Shown here one piece after another: positions 35,636 through 47,600 of a stretch of 64,000 nucleotides of DNA. The position numbers were made by a program, and so were the translations under genes. Under the pieces are notes generated by a model. It had not been told where the DNA came from and made no database searches. It saw only the letters and a list, made by a program, of their open reading frames with translations. Each line of letters begins with the position of its first letter. Position 1 is the first letter of the stretch. The stretch comes from Bacillota bacterium (lineage in GTDB: Bacteria > Bacillota > Clostridia > Acetivibrionales > DSM-1351), in the NCBI GenBank assembly GCA_023416275.1, contig JAEZIB010000114.1:30388-94387 (forward strand). The letters are read 5' to 3'.

Positions 35636-38600
35636 TTACTTTCTCTGCATTATTGCTGCGTTTATAAATTTGATATAATTCTCACCCAACTCTTTTATCT
35701 TTGTAGACTTCAATATGGTATTATTGAAATCAAAATGTATAACAGGATGTCCGTTAATTGTATTGAAATCTATAACTAAATCAAAACAATCAAGATAGCT
35801 TGCTAAATTTGAATTATTATTTATATTAATAAATAGCAATATTTCATTATTTAATTTTTTAATATTTCTAATATTTCTTACTTGTAAAGTATCAGAGCCC
35901 ATACTAGCTTTAACTCTTTTTGCAAGTTCAGCCAACTGCTTTACCCCAGAGGTATCAATTTTTACAGGGCACAATTTCTCTCCCTTTCCAATGTTAAGAC
36001 AAACCACAGACTGTTTTGTAATCTGATGAAGAAGATGTACAAGCAAGGCTATCAAAACGTGCTCTGCTTCATAATCACTGCAACCTTCCAATCTCTTTAT
36101 GCTCTCATACATGTCCTTCCTGAATTGATATCCAAAAGAAGATGCCACCGATTCAACCGATGCTTCATTTTTAAAGTAATCAACAGTCAAAACAGTTTTA
36201 ACAGGAGCTGCACTTTCCTTGCTATTGTAAATATTATCTATAAACTGTGCAAGGCTTGATATTGAAGGGTTTGCAAACAAATCAGTTATTTTAATTCCGT
36301 CTTTATACTCTTCTTCCAGCTTTGAATGCATACTGACAAGCAGAAGTGAATTTCCGCCCAAGTCAAAGAAATTATCATTAATACCAACTGTATCAACGCC
36401 CAATATTTTCTTCCATAGGGCTTCCAGCTTCTTCTCTGTTGTAGTTTTAGCTGCTATGTACTCTGTACCTGTATTAATTTTTATTCCTTCAGGTTTTGGC
36501 AGAGCTTTTCTGTCCGCCTTTCCATTTGAAGAAAGAGGTATTTTGTCAAGCTTAACAAAATATGATGGAAGCATGTACTCTGTTAAATTACTTGCCAGAA
36601 ATGCTCTTAATTCGTTAACAGCCAGTTCTTCATCTGATACATAATATGCACATAAATACTTACTGCCGTCTTTATGGTCAATTGCTGCTACAACAGCATC
36701 CTTTATGGCAGCATGCTTCAGAAGCTCTGCTTCTATCTCGCCCAGCTCTATTCTGTTTCCTCTGATTTTCACTTGGAAATCAAGTCTTCCAAGATACTGT
36801 ATATTACCATCTGGCATCCACTTTGCCAAATCACCTGATTTGTACATTAATGGATAATTTGTGATTGAACAGAATGGATTAGGCACAAATTTCTCAGCAG
36901 TTAGCTGCTCTCTGTTCAGATAGCCCCTTGCCAGTCCATCTCCTGCTATGCACAATTCTCCAGGCACTCCAATAGGACAAAGCCTATTATCCTTGTCAAT
37001 AATATAAAGGTGAATATTGTCTATTGGTTTTCCAATTGGAATTTCCTCATACTCCTTGTCTATTGAGCAGTCAAAATAGGATACATCTATAGATGCCTCT
37101 GTTGGTCCGTACAGATTGTGCAGCTTAGTTCCATTTTCTCTTAACAAAAGCCTGTTAAATCTGATTACCTGCTGTGCCCCTAAAGCCTCTCCACTGGCAA
37201 ATACCTGCTTTAGCGTCTTTAGCCTTTTTAAATCCACTTTTCCGTCTATATACTCTAAAAACATATTGAGCATTGAAGGTACAAAATGCATGGTCGTTAT
37301 TTCGTACTCCTCTATTGCTCGCACTATTGCCTCAGGATCCTTTTCTCCACCTGGCTCCATAAAGTGTACAGCAGCTCCGTTCAATGCCCACCAAAACTGT
37401 TCCCACACTGAAACATCAAAGGTATAGGTCGTCTTTTGAAGGATTACATCTCCTTCTCCAATAGGATACATTTTTTGCATCCAGTTGAGCCTGTTTATAA
37501 GTGAATAATGCTCTATCATAACCCCTTTTGGAGTTCCTGTTGAGCCGGAAGTATAAATTATGTATGCAGGATTATGTGAATTATTGACGCTATCACAGTC
37601 TGTCACAGTGCAACCGATGTATAAGCTTTTATCATTTAAATTAACTAACTTTTCCTCCGATATAATGTCCTGTTCAGTAATCCAACTCACAAATTTCTCC
37701 TGAGTAATCAACAGCACTGCTCCGCTGTCTTCAAGCATAAACTTTATTCTCTCCAGAGGATAGTCCGGACTTATAGGAAGATATGCGGCTCCTGATTTTA
37801 ACACTGCCATTAATGCTGTGCTCATTTCCAGTGAGCGCTCCATCAGCACAGCTACTATTTTTTCCGCACACGCCCCTTTTTTTCTTAGAGTATGAGCAAG
37901 TATATCAGACCTTTCATCAATTTCACCATAAGTCAGACTGCTGCTGCAAAAGGAGACCGCTCTTTTATTGGGTGTTCTTGCTGCCTGCTGCCTGAAAAGC
38001 CTGTCAATTGTTTCTTCCTTTGGATACTCTGCTTTTGTATCATTGAAAACCTTTAATATCCTATTTTTTTCTATATCAGAAACCATATCAATTTCTTCAA
38101 TTCTCTTTTTAGGATTTAAAGCCATAGCTTCAAGTATTGTAATAAAATGACCTGCCAAACGAATAATAGTTTCTTCTTTAAATAGAGAAGTACTATATTC
38201 AAGGTTTAATCTTATATCCTCATTTGCTTCAACTGCTTCAATTGTCAAATCAAATTTAGCTACATTGTTTTCAATATTATACCCGCTAAACTTAAGCCCT
38301 TCTATTTCCATGCTTGGAACCCCCATATTCTGCAAAACAAACATGGTATCAAATAGAGGATTTCTGCTCAAATCTTTATTGAGCTTCAGTTTATTTACCA
38401 ATTCTTCAAAAGGGTACGCCTCATTTTCAAATGCTTCTATTGATTTTTCTTTAACCTCAGCAAGAAACTCCAGTATACACTTTTTACCCTCTGGCTTATT
38501 TCTTATAGCAACTGTGTTTACAAACATTCCTATAATATTATCCAAATCAGCATGTTGTCTTCCTGCTGTAGGGCATCCTACAACAATATCCTCCTGGTCT

Positions 38601-41600
38601 GAATACTTGGAAAGCAAAATATTATAAGCTGCCAGCATTATCATGTATAGAGTTACACCTGTGCTTTTTTCCAATTCTCTGACCTTTTCCACTATATCAG
38701 TTGGAATATCCATGGATATTTTCTTTCCATTAAATTTTTGAATATTTGGCCTGATATAGTCAGTTGGCATATTAAGAACAGGTATATTGTCTTTAAAGTT
38801 ATTCAGCCAATACGCTTCTTGTTTGTTCAGTTCACCTTTTTCAAATTGGCCATCCTGCCATTCACTATAATCCTTATAAGTAATTTTAAGCTCATCTAAT
38901 TTTTTATCTGTATATAAATCAACGAAGTCCTTAACCAATATCATTGATGAAAAGCCATCTGACACAATATGATGCATATCATACATTAATATATGCTTGT
39001 CCTGTGCCAATTTAATTAGTTGTACTCTAATAAGCGGCGCTTTGCTAAGCTCAAAGGGTCTTACAAAATTCCTTAATAATTCTGGAAGCTCCTTCTGTTG
39101 TGCTTCAAGTACATTAATATCAAAAGCTGTTTCCTCGTGAATAGCTTGTACAGGTTGACCATCAATCATGTGAAAGGAAGTTCTGAGTGTCTCATGCCTG
39201 TCAATTAGCTTCTTGAACGCAGTCTTAAACCTGTTTAATTCAAGCTGGCCATCAATCAAAAGTGCACCGGGCAAATTATAAGCGGTTCCACCATCTTCAA
39301 TTTTGTTAAGCAAATAAATTCTCTTTTGTGAAGGAGAAAGCTTGTAATATTCTTTTGGAGTTACCTTTTCGATCTGCTTAAATTCCTTTTGTCCCTTGTT
39401 AGTAATGTGCTCAGCAATACTCTTGATTGTTATCAGGCTAAAAATATCTCTTAATTTTATAGCTACTCCAAATTCCTTATGAATTTTTGTAACCAATGCA
39501 GTTGCTTTTAAGGAATGTCCTCCCAAGTTGAAGAAATCGTCATCAATACCTATCGAATCAATATTGAGAAGCTCTTTCCATAAAACTGCAAGCCTTTTTT
39601 CAACATCTGTTCTAGGTGGTGTAAAAGCTATCCCTGTATTTATTTTTATACCTTCTGGATTAGGCAAAGCTTTTCTATCTGCCTTTCCATTTGAAGAAAG
39701 AGGTATTTTATCAAGCCTTACAAAATATGAGGGAATCATGTATTCTGCCAAGTTTTTAGCTAAAAACAACCTTAGCTCATTTACAGAAAGCTCTATATCT
39801 GAGACGTAATATGCACAAAGGTACTTGCTTCCATCTGTATGGTCGTTTGCCGCTACTACAACATCCTTGATGCATTTATGTTTGAGAAGCTCTGCCTCTA
39901 TTTCACCCAGTTCTATTCTATTACCTCTGATTTTGACCTGAAAATCAAGTCTTCCAAGGTACTGGATATTTCCATCAGGCATCCACTTTGCCAAATCACC
40001 GGATTTATACATCATCTGATATTTTGTATCTGCACAGAATGGGTTTTGAACAAATTTCTCTTTAGCAAGTTCATCTCTGTTAAGGTATCCTCTTGCAATT
40101 CCATCTCCTGCTATACAAAGCTCTCCCGGTACACCTATTGGACAGAGCCTGTTGTTTTTGTCTAATATGTAAAGATTAATATTGTCTATTGGTTTTCCAA
40201 TTGGAATTTCTTCATACTCCATCCTTGTAGAACAATCAAAATAGGATACATCTATAGTTGCCTCCGTTGGTCCGTATAGATTATGAAGCCTTGTTCCGTT
40301 TTCTGTTAATAAAAGTCTGTTAAACCTATTTACCTGCTGTGCCCCTAAAGCTTCTCCGCTGGCAAATACCTGCTTTAAGCTCTTAAGACAATTAATATCT
40401 GCTTTCCCATCAATGTATTCTAAGAATATATTCAGCATTGAAGGTACAAAATGCATAGTGGTAATTTTGTGCTGCTCTATTGCTCTTACTATTGTTTCAG
40501 GATCCTTTTCTCCACCCTGCTCTAGAAAGTGCACTGCTGCCCCGTTCAATGCCCACCAGAACTGCTCCCAAACTGATACGTCAAAGGTGTACGGTGTCTT
40601 TTGCAGAATAACATCACCTTCCCCGATTGGGTACAGCTTCTGCATCCAGTTAAGCCTGTTTACAAGGGAATAATGCTCAATCACAACTCCCTTTGGAATT
40701 CCTGTTGAGCCAGATGTATATATTACATATGCGGAGTTATGGGCATTGTTGACATTCTTCAAATCAGCACAGCACTCATTGTTATCACTGTTATTGGACA
40801 TACTGCCTTCGCAGTAACAACCATCGTCATTAAGATTAACTAATTTTTCCTCTGATATGATATTATACTCAGATATATCCTCCAGAAATTTTTCCTGTGT
40901 AATTAAAAGCACAGCTCCGCTGTCCTTGAGCATAAACTTTATCCTATCCACAGGATACTCAGGACTTATTGGTAAATATGCTGCTCCTGATTTTAGCACA
41001 GCAATGAGAGCCACACTCATTGTAAGTGAGCGCTCAAGCATAACAGCAACTATTTTTTCAGCACTTGCCCCTCTTTTTTTGAGTAGAGCTGCCAGCATAT
41101 CTGATTTTTGGTCTAGTTCACGATAGGTTAAGCATTTATCACCATAAGACACAGCTAAAATATCAGGAGTTTTTGCTGCCTGCTGCCTAAAAAGATTATT
41201 TATTGTTTCTTCCTTTGGATATTCGGCCTTTGTATTATTAAATCCACTTAATATTTGATTTATCTCATCATCAGACATCATGTCAATTTCTTCTATTAAC
41301 AAATTAGGCTTTGATATTATTCCATATAGTATGTTTAAAAAATGCTGTGACATTCTATTTATGGTGTCAATTTTAAACAGATTTGTGTTGTACTCAATAA
41401 AACAGTCAAAACCGCCATCTTCAGCATTGTAAATATCGAGCTTAAAATCCAGCTTTGAAGTATTAGTTTTCAACTCATACCTATCTATTTTTAAACCCTT
41501 CATTTGAAGCTTTAATTGATTTTCAAACTGATTATGATAAATAAGCATAGTATCAAAAAATGGATTCCTTGACTTTTCAATTCTGCCACTGAAACTTTCA

Positions 41601-44600
41601 ACCATTAAATTGTAAGGATAATCTTGATTTTCATAAGCAGTGAAAATGGACTTGGTATTTGCTATTGCACAGTCAATAAAGCAACTTTTAGCTTCTACCG
41701 AAATCTTTATAGGCAGAAAATTATTAAACATTCCAACCATATTCTCAATATCAGGATGGTTTCTTCCTGACACCAGCGAGCCTATCATAATATCCTTCTG
41801 ATTAGTATATTTATTAAGCATTACCCCATAGCAAAACATCAAAACAGAGTTTAAAGTTATACCTTCCTTTGAAACTATATCCTGTAAGGCAGATACAGTT
41901 TTTTTGTCAACTGCAAAATGTATACTATCTCCATCAAAAGTCCTTTTGTCAGTCCTAATAAAATCACAGGGCATATTTAGCACAGGAATCTCTCCACTGA
42001 GAGTCTTTCCCCAATAAGCCTCCTGTTTTTTCGCTTTATCCGATAAAAGGAATTTGTTTTGCCACTGTGCAAAATCCTTGTAATGAAGCTCTATTGGCTC
42101 TAAGTCTTCCCCATTATATAATCTTTCAAAATCCCGCAAAATTGACATAACTGATATACCATCAGATATTATATGATGCATATCTATTAATATCATATGC
42201 TTTAGCTGTGAGAACTTAACTAGCTGAACACGCATCAAAGGCGTTGCACCTAAATCAAAGGGCCGTACAAAGTTCCTAATTATGTCAGACGAGTCCTCTT
42301 CCAAGCCCTCACTTAATACTACGTCTATATCTGTGCTTTCGTTAATTTTCTGAACAGGAATTCCGTCAACCACTTCAAAAGAAGTACGTAAAGCCTCATG
42401 CCTTTTTATTATTGACAAAAAACTCTTTGCAGCCACTTCTGGATCAAGCTGTCCCTCAACTTTTAGAGCAATAGGCATGTTGTAGCTTATACCTATTCCC
42501 TCAAACTGTTCCTGTACAAAAAGCCCTTTTTGTGAAGCTGTCAAAGGGTAATAATCTTTCTTTTCAGCCTTTGTCACAGCCTGAAACTGTTTTTCCTCAG
42601 CTTCATCTATAATATTAGCAATATTCCTTATTGTCTGAGCTTTAAAAAATTCCCTCAAAGGTATATCTTTATTAAACTCCTTGTATATTCTTGATATTAT
42701 AACAGCAGCTTTTAAGGACTGTCCGCCAATATCTGAAAACTTAGAGTCTATGCTTATTCTCTCTATTCCCAATATTTCAGTCCAAATTGCCTGAAGCTTT
42801 TGCTGTATGTCATTTTCGGGGGGTATATATTCCGAAGTACTTGCAACAGCCTTTTCTATTCCGGGAAGCTTTCTTTTATCAACCTTACCATTTGCATTAA
42901 TAGGCAATTTGTCCACTAGAATAAAATAATCGGGTACCATAAAAGCAGGAAGCTTTTCATATAAACTGGCTTTAATATTGTCATATGAAAATTCACCCTC
43001 AAACTCTATGTATGCACAAAGATTTTTTACACCAATTTCATTTTCCACAATTGTTGCAAACACTTTCTTTACACCATCAATTTCTGATATTGTACTTTCA
43101 ATTTCACTTAGCTCTATTCTAAAGCCTCTTAGCTTTACCTGATTATCTATTCTATCCAAAAACTCTATATTACCATCAGGCAGCCATTTAACAAGGTCAC
43201 CTGTTCTGTACATACGGGTATCCTCAAATTCAAATTTGAATTGCTTATTTGAACAGAAAGGATTCTGAACAAACTTTTCAGCAGTCAGATCAGCTCTGTT
43301 TAGATATCCCTTTGCCAAGCCATCTCCCGAAATACATAGTTCACCTGGTACACCGATAGGCTGAAGCTTATTATATTTATCAACAACAAACAGCATTGTG
43401 TTTGTTATAGGCTTGCCGATTGGAATAGAAACAGCATTACTGTCAATCTTGTCTATATTGTAATATGTTGCAAAAACTGTACTCTCAGTGGGCCCGTATA
43501 CATGCATAAGCTTTCCTGAGCCTAAAAACTCCAATGCCTTCTGGACATGACGAACTGAAACTCTCTCCCCACCAAATAGAATTTTCCTTATATTTTTAAG
43601 ACTGTCAAGCTTAGTGTCCACTAAAGTATTGAAAAGTACTGTAGTTATAAAAAACAGTGTTACCTTTTTGCCTTCAATCAATTCTGCAAGTGCATTCATG
43701 TCCAAAAGCTTGTCCTTGTCTACTAAAACTAGCTTTGCTCCGTTCAGCAGTGCACCATAAATATCAAAGGTTGAACCATCAAAAGCGTAATTAGATAACT
43801 GAAGCAATGTATCTTCGGCAGTTATTTCTATATAATTAGTGTTTCTAACAACTCTGGAAATATTATAGTGGGTAGTAATATTTCCCTTTGGCTTGCCAGT
43901 AGAGCCTGATGTATACATAATATATGCAGAGCTGTCAGAGTTTATTGCATAGCCTAAATTTTGTCCGTTTTCTTTTTGTGACTGTTTAAGTATATCCTCT
44001 AAAATCAAGATATCTGTTTTTGTACCTGCTGCCAAATCTAAAAGCTCCTTATGAGCTATCAGCATATCAGTGCTAGAATCCTCAAGCATATCTAAAACTC
44101 TGTCCCTTGGATTTGCTGTATCAATAGGAAGATAACAACAGCCTGCCTTTAAAACTGCAAGTATGGCTATAATCATATCAATAGACCTGTTAATTAATAA
44201 TGCGATAGTGCCATTCTTCCTCAAGCCCTTTTCACATAGCGTTCTTGCAAGCTTATTTGCTCTGATGTTTAATTCATTATATGTAATATTGTCATTTTCA
44301 AACGCAACTGCAATTCTATCAGGATTTTCTAGAACCTGCTGTTCAAACAACTCTGATAATGTCTTTTCTTTTGGGAAATCAGTTTTAGACATATTAAAAT
44401 CATTCAGTAACTGCGTTTGTTCCTCATTTGAAATAAGCATTATTTCAGACAGCTTAACTTCAGGATTTTTGAGTATTTCTGCAATAATGTTTAAAAAGTG
44501 GGAAGACATTCTTTCTATTGTTTTTGTGTTAAACAGTGCAGTTTTATACTCTAGCTCAAACTCTACAGCTCCGTCTTTTTCTTCAGCCAGCAAGGTTATA

Positions 44601-47600
44601 TCAAACTTTGATATGCCTGTTTCATATTGATAATTATTAAATTTGAGTCCCTCAATATCAAATTCTCCAAGCTCCATGTTCTGTACAGAAAACATAGTAT
44701 CAAATAATGGATTTCCGGATGAATGGGCAGCAATATCAAGCTCTTCAATAAGCTTATCATACGGATAACTCTGGTTTTTAAAGGCATCAAGAGAATTATT
44801 TCTGACACTGTCAAGAAATTCTATAAAAGTATTGTCACCCTTTGGATAATTTCTCATTGCCAAGCTGTTTACAAACATCCCTGCTACACTGGTTAATTCA
44901 GAACGTGGTCTTCCTATTACAGGTGAGCCGACAACAATATCCTGCTGACCTGTATATTTGTATAATAAAATATTATATGCAGCCAAAAGAATCATATAGC
45001 TAGTAGCATTTGTCCTTTGTGAAAGCTTATCAATTTCCTTCTTAACATCAATAGGAAGGTTGAATTTAATTCTTTTTCCTTCATATGATGGCTGTTTAGG
45101 CCTTTTGTAATCTGTGGGCAGGTTCAATACAGCTATTTCATCTGAGAACCTATCTAGCCAGTATTGTTTTTGTTTTTGAACATACTCGCTGGTTAAGTAT
45201 TCCTTTTCCCACACAGCGTAGTCTTTGTAATTAATTTTTACTTCAGGCAGTTTATTTCCCAGGTACAACCCGGTAAATTCTTCTATCAATATACCCATTG
45301 TAGTCCCATCAGAAATAATATGGTGCATATCAAACATAAGCAAATGCTTGTTTTCACTGAATTTAACAAGCTCTACCCTCATTAGAGGTGCTTCTGTAAG
45401 ATTAAAGGGTTTTATAAATTCAGCGGCCAATTTATCAATATTTTCAATATCGTCACTTTTACAAGGCACTGTGAATTTTACAATTTCGTTAACCTTTTGT
45501 ACCGGGTTTCCTTCAACAATACAAAAGGATGTCCTTAGAGCCTCGTGCCTTCGTATAATAGTTCCAAATGCTACTTCTACTTTAGTTGCATCAAGCTTGC
45601 CTTCTACCAACATAAAGTACGGCAAATTATAATTTGTATTTTCTCTTTCCATCTGGCTTAAAAGGTACATTCTTTTTTGAGCAGCAGAAAGAGGATAATA
45701 CTCTCTCTTTTCAATTGATTTTATGTAACCATACTCACTTTTTTCCGAGTTTTCTATTAGAGCAGCCAATTCTTTAATAGTAGAAGCCACAAAAAAATCA
45801 GCCATAATAATCTCTGTATTAAATACTTCGTATATTTTATTTAATAGTAATGCGCCCTTTAAGGAATTGCCTCCAAGCTTAAAGAAATCCTCATTTACAC
45901 CTACAGCTTGTAGCTTAAGCAATTCCTTCCATATTTCAACCAGCTTTTGTTGAATCTCATTTTCAGGCTTTTCAATTATGCGGTTAATACTATGTTCAAG
46001 AAAGTATTGATTAAGCTCACTGACTATATTTGAAAACTGACCGTCTATATAGCTTTCACGAAGCTTGTACCTTTGGATTTTGCCACTGGTAGTTTTGGGT
46101 ATCTTTTTTACAGGTATAACAAGCACTTCATTAAACCCTACCTGCTTGTTAAGGGCACTCCTTATTTCTAAAGCTTTAGGAATAAAATCCTTTATGCCTT
46201 TTTTGAATATAATAAAAGCACATATCTGCTCTGTTTTCTCAGAAGCATCATACACTCCACAAACTGCCACAGTTCCAAGCTCTATTCCATCCAAATTGTA
46301 AATAATTCTTTCTATATCATGGGCATAAAAATTCTGTCCGTTAATAAATATAATATCCTTTGCTCTGCCTGTTATAATCAATCGACCGTTTTTAACAAAT
46401 CCCAAATCGCCTGTATTAAGCCATCCATCTTCTCTTATCAATTCACTTGTTGCAACTTCGTTATTGTAATAGCCCTTTGTAACATTCTTTCCCTTTATCA
46501 ATACATAGCCTAAATGACCATCTTCCATAATTTCGTTATTGCTATTTAGAATTGCAACAGAACAGTCCTTCACAGGATATCCCAAATCCACAAAGGAAAT
46601 TCCCTCATCACCTGAAGCATACTCTATCCTTTCACCCAAATTAAGTGATTTTCTGCTTACATTATGAGTTAGTATTTGTTCATTAATCGGCGGAAATGTC
46701 ACTGCCAAGCTAGCTTCAGCTAAGCCGTATACACAGAATAAAACATTATTCTTCAGCCCAAAGGGGCTCATTTTATCCAAGAAAACTCTGCAGAGGTGTG
46801 CATCTATTGGCTCAGCACCGTTAAAAATTAATTTTACGCCTGATAGATTCCAATTTTTATGCTCTTTTGCTTCTATATGATCCAAAAGATATTTGTACCC
46901 GAAGTTTGGAGATGACAGAATTGTTGCATTATATTCATCTACCTTATCCATCCATAAGGAGGGTCTTCTTATAAACAATGCAGTTGGCATTATGTACTGA
47001 TCCATGCAGCCATATATAGGTGCAAGGTGGAAGCCTATTAAGCCCATGTCATGGGTCAGAGGCATCCAGCTAAATGTAGAATCCTCTTGTGTACAATTAG
47101 TTCCTTCTACAATAGCACGAATATTAGTGAGCAAATTTTCATGGGAAAGTATAACACCTTTCGGTGTGCCGGTTGAACCAGAAGAAAACTGCAAAAAAGC
47201 AGTGTTTTCAAGATTAGCATCGGATATAATACCCCACTCCTCACCACCCTCTTGATTATCAAGCAGTATTATACCCTTTTCAATATCTTCTATATCCTTT
47301 TCAAATTCACTTGTGCTCTGAATATGACCTTTAAATCTGTTATAAGCATTAGCTGTTGATATCATGTGTGGTGAAAGTAATGACTGCCATACCTTGACTA
47401 CCTTTAGCCTATGTTCGTCATTACCTCCCTGTGTCAATGGTACAGGAATAATGCCTCCGATTATACAAGCCCAGAATATGCAAATGAAATCCTCATTGTC
47501 ATCCAATTGCAATATCAGTTGGTCTCCCACTTTCAATCCATTTTTCTGAAGCATAGCGAGAAACTTCTGTGCTTTTTCGTAAAGATTTTTGTAGGATAGA

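Noticed and set aside
4006..47600. Many 60-170-codon plus-strand frames opposite the synthetase and tailoring genes
   Set aside because: They are shadows of long minus-strand genes and lack ribosome binding sites and recognisable domains.
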